Assembly (NCBI RefSeq): GCF_012927405.1 | Contig: NZ_JABBGM010000001.1 | Location: 564,001 to 628,000 of the forward strand | Direction: 5' to 3' | DNA from: Novosphingobium olei | GTDB taxonomy: Bacteria; Pseudomonadota; Alphaproteobacteria; Sphingomonadales; Sphingomonadaceae | Length of the DNA: 64,000 bases | Shown: piece by piece, positions 34,711 to 42,463 of the stretch | Numbering within the stretch: position 1 is the first letter of the stretch | How the letters are laid out: each line of letters starts with the position of its first letter | The notes under the pieces: model-generated | Database searches by the model: none | What the model was told of the DNA's origin: nothing | The model's input: only the letters and a program-made list of their open reading frames with translations | Program-made: the position numbers and the translations under genes

Positions 34711-35594
34711 TGGTGGAAACGACGATTGCCTTTGCCGGGTCCGGGCTCGACCGCGCCGATCACGTGCGGTCAGACCCGGAACAGCTCGCTGGACTGATGA
34801 ACTGGCGGGCAAGGCTGCTCAAGCTTGATGGCATCGATCCGGTGATCGCTGATGACGGGGGACTTGCCTGGGGCACCTTGGCCGACGCCGATCCGACGGC
34901 GGAACTCGTGTTCCTCGGCCTGTCCGAAGACGGGCGCGGCTGCTTCGCCGAAGTCAACCCGGGCCTGATCGGCAGCGTCGCCCCGCCCAATCCCCGGCTA
35001 TGGCAGGCGATGAGCATGCTGCCCGGCGCCGAGCTGGCAACTTACGGCGGCGCACGCAGCCTGGTCGACTGGCACGCGCGGCACCGCTTTTGCGCCAAGT
35101 GCGGCAGTCCGACCACCCTGGCCAAGGGCGGCTGGCAGCGCAACTGCACCAACGAAGCGTGCAAGGCCGAACACTATCCCCGCGTCGATCCCGTGACGAT
35201 CATGCTCGTCGAATGCGACGGTGAGCTGCTGCTAGGCCGCCAGCCGCGCTTCCCTCCCAAACGCTATTCCGCGCTTGCCGGCTTCGTCGAGCCGGGCGAG
35301 TCGATCGAGGAGGCCGTCGCGCGCGAAGTGTTTGAGGAAGCGGGCGTGAAGGCGCGCGATGTGATCTATGTCGCCAGCCAGCCCTGGCCGTTCCCCTCGT
35401 CGCTGATGATCGGCTGCTGCGCGGTGGCCGATGACAAGACCATCGTGATCGACAAGACCGAACTGGACGATGCCCGCTGGTTCACCCGCGCCGAGGTCGA
35501 ACAGGCAATGTCCGGAGACGAATCCGGCGCCTTCATCGCGCCCCCGCCGTTCGCGGTGGCGCATCATCTTCTCAAGTGGTGGCTGCAAAGATGA
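34710..35594 (+). CDS. nudC: NAD(+) diphosphatase / RNA decapping hydrolase NudC
   Basis: A 294-residue Nudix enzyme cleaving NADH to NMNH and AMP, and also removing NAD caps from RNA. It has the zinc ribbon C-A-K-C ... C-T-N-E-A-C, the Nudix box GFVEPGESIEEAVAREVFEEAGV (G-x5-E-x7-REUxEExGU pattern), and the NADH pyrophosphatase tag SQPWPFPSS downstream. The ATG overlaps the previous stop (TGATG) and its own stop overlaps the next ATG (ATGA), so four genes from mutY on are coupled. Confidence 0.95.
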   Translation: MVETTIAFAGSGLDRADHVRSDPEQLAGLMNWRARLLKLDGIDPVIADDGGLAWGTLADADPTAELVFLGLSEDGRGCFAEVNPGLIGSVAPPNPRLWQAMSMLPGAELATYGGARSLVDWHARHRFCAKCGSPTTLAKGGWQRNCTNEACKAEHYPRVDPVTIMLVECDGELLLGRQPRFPPKRYSALAGFVEPGESIEEAVAREVFEEAGVKARDVIYVASQPWPFPSSLMIGCCAVADDKTIVIDKTELDDARWFTRAEVEQAMSGDESGAFIAPPPFAVAHHLLKWWLQR

Positions 35595-36292
35595 GCGCTC
35601 CCGACAAGGTCATCGTCGATATCTGGTCCGACGTGATGTGCCCGTGGTGCATCATCGGCACGCGCCAGCTGGAAAACGCGCTCGAAACGCTCGAGGGCGA
35701 GATCGAGGCGGAAATCCGTTTCCATCCATTCGAGCTCAATCCCGACATGCCGCCCGAAGGCGAGGAGAGCGCGGCGCACATCCGGCGCAAGTACGGCTCA
35801 AGCCCGGAACAAGCGGCGGAAGGACGCTCGCGCATCAGGACGATCGGCGAAAGCGCTGGCTATTCGTTCGACTATGCGGGCGAGGGAGAAGCCCCGCCGG
35901 CATGGATGTGGAACACTCGTGCCGCCCACCGTCTGCTGGTATGGGCCCTTCGCGATCTGGGGCCCCAAGTGCAGAGCCGGCTGAAGCACGCGATGTTCGA
36001 TGCGCACTTCCAGTACCGCCGCAACATGGCCGATCGCGAAGTCCTGCTCGACATTGCGGAAGAGACCGGGCTCGATCGCAACGCAGCCGAAGCCGTGCTC
36101 GACGATCCGGAGATCGATCGGCTGGTCATGGCGGGCCAGCGGCAGGCCTGGGACATGAACGTCAGCGGCGTGCCGGCCATGGTCATCAACGGCAAGTTCA
36201 TGGTGCCGGGTGCGCAGGACCAGCAGACGTATGCCAACGTCCTGCGCAAGGTGGTGCAGAAGGAGCGCGAGCGGGCGGCGGCTGAGGGGTAG
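35591..36292 (+). CDS. DsbA family oxidoreductase, FrnE-like
   Basis: A 233-residue cytoplasmic thioredoxin-fold protein (no signal peptide). The N-terminal redox motif is C-P-W-C in DIWSDVMCPWCIIG. The FHPFELNPDMPPEG block, RLLVWA segment and VSGVPAMVINGKFMVPGAQ C-terminal loop are typical of FrnE/2-hydroxychromene-carboxylate-isomerase relatives. FrnE of Deinococcus is a disulfide isomerase in oxidative stress. The start overlaps the nudC stop as ATGA. Confidence 0.9.
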   Translation: MSAPDKVIVDIWSDVMCPWCIIGTRQLENALETLEGEIEAEIRFHPFELNPDMPPEGEESAAHIRRKYGSSPEQAAEGRSRIRTIGESAGYSFDYAGEGEAPPAWMWNTRAAHRLLVWALRDLGPQVQSRLKHAMFDAHFQYRRNMADREVLLDIAEETGLDRNAAEAVLDDPEIDRLVMAGQRQAWDMNVSGVPAMVINGKFMVPGAQDQQTYANVLRKVVQKERERAAAEG

Positions 36293-36339
36293 GAGACGCT
36301 GCGCAGGGCCAGGCTGGAGATTGTCCTCGCCGCACGGTA

Positions 36340-36357
36340 CGGGCCTTCGAAGGCCCG
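36340..36357. promoter_or_regulatory. 18-bp perfect palindrome upstream of a small HTH gene
   Basis: CGGGCCTTCGAAGGCCCG is fully self-complementary and ends 18 bases before the ATG of the small HTH protein. It could be that protein's own operator, or an RNA hairpin at the end of the preceding operon. No T-run follows. Confidence 0.45.
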
Positions 36358-36375
36358 ACCCGAAGAAAGCGCACC

Positions 36376-36621
36376 ATGACGAACCCTACTTCGCTGCAAG
36401 ACCACTTCGCCCACTGCATCCAGGTGCTGGGAGGAGTGACGGCGGCGTCGCGTCGCCTCGGCATCGACGAGCGCGCTATCCGCCGCTTCGTCAACGGCGA
36501 GAAGCCGATCAGTTCGCGTCTGATGCGCGATACGGCAGAGGCCCTGCGCGCGCTTATTACGGAGGCGACGGATGCCGAGCAAGGCATCGCCAGCTCGCTG
36601 GAAGCAGCGGAAGACGATTGA
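36376..36621 (+). CDS. Small helix-turn-helix protein of unknown function
   Basis: An 81-residue protein. GGVTAASRRLGIDERAIRRFVNGEKPIS (19-46) reads as an HTH with the recognition helix DERAIRRFVNG, in the style of Cro/YdaS-like regulators. The following helix RLMRDTAEALRALITEATD would form a dimer or cap. The C-terminus is acidic. GAAGAAAG precedes the ATG by about seven bases. It sits alone between the frnE-like gene and the convergent DUF1489 gene, behind a perfect palindrome that may be its binding site. No phage or toxin partner is visible. Confidence 0.6.
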   Translation: MTNPTSLQDHFAHCIQVLGGVTAASRRLGIDERAIRRFVNGEKPISSRLMRDTAEALRALITEATDAEQGIASSLEAAEDD

Positions 36622-36643
36622 AGCTGCCGCGGCGACGGCGGGC

Positions 36644-37036
36644 TTAAACCAGTCCCAGCTTGGCAAGCTCGCCAGCCAGCGAAGGCGGCAGCATGTCGGC
36701 GCTTTCTCCATCCGCAAGATCGCGCGGGGCGTCCGCATCCTCGAGGTAGCGCCATCCCTGGTGGGCGCGCTTGGGCTTGGGGTGAACGTCAATCAGCTTC
36801 GTCGTGATGACGATGTTCGTCCGTCCGTCCGGTGCTTCCTCGAAACCGATGATCGGGGAGCGCGCCACGAGCTGGTGCTTGAGTATCCAGAACAGCGACC
36901 CGCCGACCATCTCGGCATGGCGCTTGGGCAGGTAGCGGGTGGTGAGGCGAGCCTCGGCCCCGCGCGTCCGGAACCAGCCATGGACTTCGTCGAGCGACTG
37001 CGCCCCGTAGGCGACCTTGGTCATGTGTAGCGGCAT
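36644..37036 (-). CDS. DUF1489 family protein
   Basis: A 130-residue alphaproteobacterial protein of unknown function, recognised by MPLHMTKVAYGAQSLDEVHGW at the N-terminus and the TKLIDVHPKPKRAHQGWRYL motif near residue 85-105. The product has no signal peptide. The ATG at 37036 is preferred over the one at 37024: a promoter (TTGCAC, 17 bp, TATCTC) ends seven bases upstream and there is no Shine-Dalgarno, suggesting a leaderless message. mgtE lies upstream on the same strand, 44 bases away. Confidence 0.85.
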   Translation of the reverse strand: MPLHMTKVAYGAQSLDEVHGWFRTRGAEARLTTRYLPKRHAEMVGGSLFWILKHQLVARSPIIGFEEAPDGRTNIVITTKLIDVHPKPKRAHQGWRYLEDADAPRDLADGESADMLPPSLAGELAKLGLV

Positions 37037-37043
37037 CAGGTTC

Positions 37044-37072
37044 GAGATAGGCAGCCGCACGCCACTGTGCAA
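37044..37072 (-). promoter_or_regulatory. Probable DUF1489 promoter, leaderless geometry
   Basis: Minus strand: -35 TTGCAC (37072-37067), 17-bp spacer, -10 TATCTC (37049-37044). Seven bases then separate the -10 from the ATG at 37036, so transcription would begin at or next to the start codon. Confidence 0.45.
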
Positions 37073-37080
37073 ACCGGCCC

Positions 37081-38550
37081 TCAGTGCAGCGCGAAGACTT
37101 CTGCAAGGCCCAGGAAGAAGAAGAAGCCCAGTGTGTCGGTCATCGTCGTGACGAAAACCGTGGAAGTGACGGCCGGGTCGATCTTCAGCTTGTCCAGCCC
37201 CAACGGGATCAGCACGCCCGAAAGCCCTGCGTTGATCGAATTGAGGATCATCGCCAGCAGCAGCACGAACGACAGCATCCAGTCCTGATAGATTACCTGG
37301 CAGGTCATCGCCATCAGCAAGCCGAGGCCCCAGCCGTTGGCCGATGCGATCCACCATTCGCGCACGATCATGCGCCAGGTGTTGGAACTGGTCAGCTGGT
37401 TGGTGGCGAGCGCGCGCACGGTCACCGTCATCGTCTGCGTCGCGGCGTTGCCGCCCATGCCGGTAACGATCGGCATCAGCACGGCGAGCGTGACGAGCCG
37501 CGTGATCGTGGCTTCGAACAGTGCCACGACCGACGAGGCAAGGATCGCCGTGCCCAGATTGATGAACAGCCACCACATCCGGGTGCGGATGGTGCGTGGC
37601 AGCGGCTCGTTGATGTCGCCTTCGCCTGCGCCCGAAAGCAGCAGGGCGTCCTCGCCCGCTTCTTCCTGAATGATGTGGACCACGTCATCGACGGTGATCT
37701 GGCCGACCAGGCGGCCTGCGTCATCGACCACGGCGGCCGAAATCAGCGCGTACTTCTGAAAGCGCAGCGCGACTTCTTCCTGATCCATGGCAACCGGGAT
37801 CAGGGTCTGGTCGCGCTTCATCACGTCGGCCAGCGGTACGCTGCGCGGCGCGCGCAGGATCCACGAAAGCATGCAGGTGCCGACCGGCCGATGCTTCGGA
37901 TCGACGATGAACACTTCCCAGAATTCAGTCGCGAGATCGCGGCTTTCGCGCATGTAGTCGATCAGGTCGCCGACGGTCAGATGCTCGGGAACCGCGATGA
38001 AGTCGCGGCTCATCAGGCGGCCGGCGGATTCCTCGGGGAACGACAGCGCGCTTTCGATCGCGGCGCGGTCCTCGGGCTCCATCTCGGCGAGGACGGCCTG
38101 CTGGTCCTCCTCGTCGAGATCCTCGATCATGGCGACGGCGTCGTCCGTCTCCATCTGCTCGGCGAGTTCGGCGACTTCCTCTGGCTCGAGATCGTCGACA
38201 AGGTCCTCGCGGACCCAGTCGTTCATCTCGGCCATCACTTCCGAACCGAGCAGATCGTTGATCGCGCGGGCCAGCGGTGCGCGATATTCGCCGTCGATCA
38301 GCTCGAAAAGGTCGGCGATGTCGGCCGGATGGAGCGGCTCGACCAGGTTGTAGACCTGTTCCTGGTCATCCGCCTCGAGCGCGTCGGTTACCTTGCGGAT
38401 GAACCGTGGCTTGAGCGTGTTGTCCTCTTCGTCGAGGCTTTCCGAATGGCGCGTTTCATCGACCGGCGGCGTATCCTCGCCATGGTCGGGCCCATGGTCG
38501 ACGGTGCCGTCGGCAAGGAGAGTCTCGACCCGGTCTTCCTCGCGCTCCAT
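37081..38550 (-). CDS. mgtE: Magnesium transporter MgtE
   Basis: A 489-residue Mg2+ channel. A long acidic N-domain (superhelical, about 45-165) precedes two CBS domains (about 170-300) that sense cytosolic Mg2+, then five membrane helices. Pore signatures are LMPIVTGMGGNAATQ and PLGLDKLKIDPAVTSTVFVTTMTDTLGF. The extra acidic leader of about 40 residues is unremarkable for alphaproteobacteria. The start has no Shine-Dalgarno but a promoter-like TTGCTT / 16 bp / TATCCC ends seven bases before the ATG. Confidence 0.95.
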   Translation of the reverse strand: MEREEDRVETLLADGTVDHGPDHGEDTPPVDETRHSESLDEEDNTLKPRFIRKVTDALEADDQEQVYNLVEPLHPADIADLFELIDGEYRAPLARAINDLLGSEVMAEMNDWVREDLVDDLEPEEVAELAEQMETDDAVAMIEDLDEEDQQAVLAEMEPEDRAAIESALSFPEESAGRLMSRDFIAVPEHLTVGDLIDYMRESRDLATEFWEVFIVDPKHRPVGTCMLSWILRAPRSVPLADVMKRDQTLIPVAMDQEEVALRFQKYALISAAVVDDAGRLVGQITVDDVVHIIQEEAGEDALLLSGAGEGDINEPLPRTIRTRMWWLFINLGTAILASSVVALFEATITRLVTLAVLMPIVTGMGGNAATQTMTVTVRALATNQLTSSNTWRMIVREWWIASANGWGLGLLMAMTCQVIYQDWMLSFVLLLAMILNSINAGLSGVLIPLGLDKLKIDPAVTSTVFVTTMTDTLGFFFFLGLAEVFALH

Positions 38551-38557
38551 CGAGGCG

Positions 38558-38585
38558 GGGATAGGCGATGGTCGGGCAAAAGCAA
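38558..38585 (-). promoter_or_regulatory. Probable mgtE promoter, leaderless geometry
   Basis: Minus strand: -35 TTGCTT (38585-38580), 16-bp spacer, -10 TATCCC (38563-38558), then seven bases to the ATG at 38550. The layout is the same as for the neighbouring DUF1489 gene. Confidence 0.4.
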
Positions 38586-38660
38586 CCGCCTTGGCCTGCC
38601 CGGCGTGACTTTGTTGGGGAAGCCCCTATATCGGCGTCAAACCGAAAGGATGTGTACACC

Positions 38661-39116
38661 ATGGCGAATGAAAAACTGGTGCTGTCGCTCGATACCGGCG
38701 ACGTCGTGATCAACCTGCGTCCCGATCTGGCCCCGGGCCACGTCGAACGGATCAAGGAGCTTGCGGGCGAAGGTTTCTACGATGGCGTCAAGTTCCATCG
38801 CGTGATCCCCGGCTTCATGGCGCAGGGCGGCTGCCCCAACGGCACCGGCATGGGCGGCTCGTCCAAGCCCGACCTGCAGGCCGAATTCAACGATGCACCC
38901 CATGTGCGTGGCGTATGCTCGATGGCGCGGACCAGCTATCCGCATTCGGCCAACAGCCAGTTCTTCATCTGCTTCGACGATGCCCGTTTCCTCGACAAGC
39001 AGTACACCGTCTGGGGTGAAGTCGAAAGCGGCATGGAGCACATCGACGCGCTGCCCAAGGGCGAGCCGCCGGCGAACCCGGGCGTGATTCGTAAGGCCAG
39101 CGTGGTCAGCTCCTGA
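38661..39116 (+). CDS. Peptidyl-prolyl cis-trans isomerase (cyclophilin)
   Basis: A 151-residue cytoplasmic cyclophilin. FHRVIPGFMAQGG carries the catalytic arginine and the F/M/Q wall of the proline pocket; HSANSQFFICF and the WGEV block complete it. No signal peptide, so it is the PpiB-like cytoplasmic form. AAGGA lies about 11 bases before the ATG. A strong terminator follows, so the gene is probably monocistronic. It is divergent from mgtE. Confidence 0.95.
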   Translation: MANEKLVLSLDTGDVVINLRPDLAPGHVERIKELAGEGFYDGVKFHRVIPGFMAQGGCPNGTGMGGSSKPDLQAEFNDAPHVRGVCSMARTSYPHSANSQFFICFDDARFLDKQYTVWGEVESGMEHIDALPKGEPPANPGVIRKASVVSS

Positions 39117-39138
39117 TCACAAGTAGCTGCTACGCTTG

Positions 39139-39171
39139 AAAAAGGGGGTGGGGAAATCCGCCCCCTTTTTT
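39139..39171 (+). terminator. Rho-independent terminator after the cyclophilin gene
   Basis: AAAAAGGGGG (39139-39148) pairs with CCCCCTTTTT (39161-39170) over a 12-base loop and ends in six T. The A-run would also make it work on the opposite strand. Confidence 0.88.
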
Positions 39172-39221
39172 GCAGGTTCAGCGCGGAACCGACTGGCTGC
39201 CCAGTCTTTTCAAGCCGGGGC

Positions 39222-40208
39222 ATGGACAGGGTTGCGACTTCGCGCGGCGAAGAACAGGCAGAGACATCTTCGAACGCGGATGCTGCATTCGCTGGCGATG
39301 CAGCCGTGGGCGAAGGTCGCATGGCCTACTGGCGCCCTGCTGCTGATCTCGCGCCATTCGTCAGCGGATACCACTTCTATGAAGTAGATCCTCCGCCCGC
39401 CCGGCACCATCTCGATGTTTTCCAGCCCGCCTGGTTCAGCCTGCGCATTCTTTTGACACCCCGTACGGATTGGCATGTCCGTGTCGGGAAAGGTCGCAAG
39501 GTGCGGGTGCCGGACCTGTCGCTATTTGGACCAAGCAGCGCCGTGACCTGGTCCCAAAGTACTGCGGGACAAGTGGTGGGCGCCGGGCTCACGCCGCTTG
39601 GCTGGTTGCGCCTTACACGCGTGCTTGCGGTCGATTGGGCGGACCGGGTGGGCGAGCCGGGTCCGATTTTCGGCCCCGGCCTCGGCCGGTTTGCCAGCGA
39701 AATCCGCCGTGTTCCTCCCGACGAGGCTCCCGCGCTGTTCGATGCGTTTCTCGCGCCTCTGCTGTCCCGCCCCCAGCGCAGTGAGGATCGGGTTGCGGCA
39801 ATGACGAATGCCTTGCTCGATCCCTCGGTCCAGTCCGTTCACGAACTGGCCAAACGAGTGATGGCAACCGAACGGACGATCGAACGGCTTGCCAGCCGCG
39901 CGTTCGGATTTGCGCCCAAGTTCCTGCTGCGCCGCTCGCGCTTCCTGCGCTCGCTCCATGCGATCTTTGCAACAGGGCGCGGCGACGGTGCGCTGGCCAT
40001 CGACCCGGGCTACACCGATTATTCGCATTTCGTGCGAGAGGCGCACGCCTTTCTTGGCATGGCACCAAGGCGTTTTCTTGCCATCGGCGCACCCATGCTG
40101 ACTCGCTCGCTGATCTTGCGAAAGGCGCAGCTGGGGGCGCCGGCGCAAGCATTGCTCGATGGTCCTGCCAGGACGGCATCGGACATTATTCACCAAACAA
40201 CTTCCTGA
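39222..40208 (+). CDS. AraC family transcriptional regulator
   Basis: A 328-residue regulator. The C-terminal DNA-binding domain has the two AraC HTH units: VHELAKRVMATERTIERLASRAFG and DPGYTDYSHFVREAHAFLGMAPRRF (about 265-290). The N-terminal region resembles the DUF6597-type ligand domain (YWRPAADLAPFVSGYHFYEVD). The effector is unknown. An in-frame ATG at 39321 (MAYWRPA) would remove a disordered acidic leader and may be the true start. It lies upstream of and in line with the serralysin gene, which it might control. Confidence 0.83.
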   Translation: MDRVATSRGEEQAETSSNADAAFAGDAAVGEGRMAYWRPAADLAPFVSGYHFYEVDPPPARHHLDVFQPAWFSLRILLTPRTDWHVRVGKGRKVRVPDLSLFGPSSAVTWSQSTAGQVVGAGLTPLGWLRLTRVLAVDWADRVGEPGPIFGPGLGRFASEIRRVPPDEAPALFDAFLAPLLSRPQRSEDRVAAMTNALLDPSVQSVHELAKRVMATERTIERLASRAFGFAPKFLLRRSRFLRSLHAIFATGRGDGALAIDPGYTDYSHFVREAHAFLGMAPRRFLAIGAPMLTRSLILRKAQLGAPAQALLDGPARTASDIIHQTTS

Positions 40209-40364
40209 AACGCCGCGCAGGAACGCCTCAAGTCAGCCTTTCGCTGCTAACGCCGCACCCGTAACCTTGCGCATCCTCCCGCAGCCAGACTTAGCGCGTC
40301 CTTCACGCCGTTGCCGTCAAGGCTGCAACGTCCGGCAAGAACCTGCCGGTTTCTGGGGACTGCA

Positions 40365-42056
40365 ATGGCGCTTTATACCGATCGATCGGCGGTCAGCCGC
40401 TATGCTTTGAGCGGCAACAAGTTCATCGACGGACTGTTGCCGGGCGCGGTGGGATCTCGCATCGCGTGGAGCACGATCGACGGCGGCGCGACCCAGGTTT
40501 CGTACAGCTTCCCGTGGGCCAACGGCGTGGCCAGCGCCTTTGCGCAGAACTATGGGCTCGGCGAAAATGTCGCCAGCGTCACAGGAGCGGTAAACGCTTC
40601 CCAGGCCGCACAGATCGCCAAGGCGTTCGATGCCTGGGCAAGCGTCGCCAAAGTTGCCTTCACCCAGGTGGCCGAAACTTCCTCCGGCACGGTCGGCGAC
40701 ATACGGATTGCCTTCACCTCGGCGGTGCCGAGCCAGTACTGGGGCTATGCGCTCGGCGTCTCCGACGGGATGAGCAACGCCCATGGCGACATCTGGATCG
40801 ATGATTCCTACATCGGCCAGTCGTTCGCGGCCGGCACTTACAACTTCATGGCGATGATGCACGAAATCGGCCACGCACTCGGCCTGAAGCATCCGTTCGA
40901 AGGTACCAAGATCCCGTCCGGTTTCGACAACCGGCGCTTCACGATCATGTCCTATACCGATCCGGAAAACGTCTGGTGGCGCAACCCGGAGACCGGCGCG
41001 ACGACTTACCTGATCAAGTCGCCGATGGTCTATGACATCCTCGCGATCCAGAAGATCTATGGCGCCAACACCAGCTGGCATACCGGTGACGATGTCTACT
41101 CCTTTTCTCCAACGGCCCCATCGTTCGAAGCGATCTGGGATGCGGGAGGTAACGACACGTTCAGCGTGGCGTCCTTCAGCAAGGGTTGCACGATCAATCT
41201 TGCGGCAGGCGCCTATTCCTCTCTCGCCTATGATTCCGTCACGCTCAGCCAGAACATCGGCATCGCCTTCAACTGCACAATCGAGAATGCGACCGGCGGA
41301 TCGGGCGCGGATACGCTGATCGGCAACGACAGCGCCAACACCCTTGTTGGCGGGGCCGGCGCGGATACTTTGACCGGCAACGGCGGCAACGATCGGCTGG
41401 AAGGTGGCGCCGGCAATGATACGCTGGATGGCGGCGCTGGTGACGATGTCCTGGTCGGTGGGGACGGGGTCGACACCGCCACCTACGCCGCGTTCAGCGT
41501 CGCGCTCAAGGTTGCGCTCGACATCACTGGCCTTCAGGCGACGGGCGCCGGAAACGACAGCCTGTCGGGGATCGAGAACCTGATCGGCGGCAGCGGTGCC
41601 GACCTGCTCGTGGGCGATGCCGCAGCCAACCGGCTCGAAGGCGGCGCCGGTGCGGACCGCCTGGTCGGTGGAGCGGGCGCCGATGTCCTTATCGGTGGCG
41701 AAGGCAAGGACATCACCGTCGGCGGCGCTGGCGCCGACACATTCGTCTTCACCGCGCTCAAGGACCTAGCTGGCAAGGCCTTGGCCGCTGCCGACGAGAT
41801 ATTCGACTTCAGCAAGTCCGATGGCGACAAGATCGATCTTTCCGGGATCGATGCGGTGAAGTCGACCACCACGGTCAACGAGGCTTTCACCTGGATCGGT
41901 AGCGCAGCCTTCAGCAAGAAGGCGGGCGAGCTGTCCTACACCGTTTCACAAGGCGTCGGTCTGGTACTGGGAGACATCGACGGCAACGGCCAGGCTGACT
42001 TCGCCATCCGGATTGATGGCGCACCGGCACTCACAGCGAGCGATTTTGTGCTCTAG
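40365..42056 (+). CDS. RTX metalloprotease, serralysin family (M10)
   Basis: A 563-residue secreted protease. The zinc site is H166-E167-x2-H170-x5-H176 in HEIGHALGLKH, with the Met-turn in TIMSYTDP. Glycine-rich nonapeptide RTX repeats (GGxGxDxLx) occur in two blocks, about 312-370 and 408-460, which bind calcium outside the cell. The C-terminus ends in a hydrophobic DFVL after ADFAIRIDG, the type I secretion signal; no N-terminal signal peptide is present. The ATG at 40365 follows GGGGA; the earlier in-frame ATG at 40311 adds a basic non-homologous leader. No ABC transporter, membrane-fusion protein or inhibitor gene is adjacent. Confidence 0.95.
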   Translation: MALYTDRSAVSRYALSGNKFIDGLLPGAVGSRIAWSTIDGGATQVSYSFPWANGVASAFAQNYGLGENVASVTGAVNASQAAQIAKAFDAWASVAKVAFTQVAETSSGTVGDIRIAFTSAVPSQYWGYALGVSDGMSNAHGDIWIDDSYIGQSFAAGTYNFMAMMHEIGHALGLKHPFEGTKIPSGFDNRRFTIMSYTDPENVWWRNPETGATTYLIKSPMVYDILAIQKIYGANTSWHTGDDVYSFSPTAPSFEAIWDAGGNDTFSVASFSKGCTINLAAGAYSSLAYDSVTLSQNIGIAFNCTIENATGGSGADTLIGNDSANTLVGGAGADTLTGNGGNDRLEGGAGNDTLDGGAGDDVLVGGDGVDTATYAAFSVALKVALDITGLQATGAGNDSLSGIENLIGGSGADLLVGDAAANRLEGGAGADRLVGGAGADVLIGGEGKDITVGGAGADTFVFTALKDLAGKALAAADEIFDFSKSDGDKIDLSGIDAVKSTTTVNEAFTWIGSAAFSKKAGELSYTVSQGVGLVLGDIDGNGQADFAIRIDGAPALTASDFVL

Positions 42057-42463
42057 CCACGCAGCAGCAGGCGGCTTTCGGCAACCTCGATCACCGGGAT
42101 TTCCCAAGGGTGCGCTGCCATCAGCGCATCGAGGGCGGTCTCGACGTCGGTTTCGGCCGCGCCTTCGCGGATCCAGGTGGTCAGCGTGACGGTGGGCGAG
42201 AACGTGGTTTCTGCGGCGTTGCCCAGCGTGGGTGAGGCGTCGGGCCCCGGAACGAAGGTTTCCCAGCCCAGCGTGATCTCGGCAACGCCGTGATAGAGCC
42301 CGAAGTCGCCCAGCGCGCTCTGTTCGCGGATGATCGCAAGCATCGCGGCAAGCGTCGGGTCGCTTTCAAGCGCGCCTGCTTCGCCCGCCAGCAGCGCGCG
42401 CAGCGTTGCCGCTTCCACCGGCACGTGGATCCGCACCGACCGCACGATGCGCGAACGGGTCAC
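42053..42463 (-). CDS. Uncharacterised protein with a NIF3/CutA-like C-terminal segment
   Basis: A 136-residue cytoplasmic protein. The C-terminal part DALMAAHPWEIPVIEVAE resembles the 'HPYExP' segment of NIF3-inserted and CutA1-like ferredoxin folds, where a metal or dimer interface lies. The N-terminal RIVRSVRIHVPVEAATLRALLA would be the first strand and helix. Function unknown. It shares four bases with the convergent serralysin stop, and its start overlaps the LysR stop by four bases, so it is co-expressed with the LysR gene. Confidence 0.6.
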   Translation of the reverse strand: MTRSRIVRSVRIHVPVEAATLRALLAGEAGALESDPTLAAMLAIIREQSALGDFGLYHGVAEITLGWETFVPGPDASPTLGNAAETTFSPTVTLTTWIREGAAETDVETALDALMAAHPWEIPVIEVAESRLLLRG

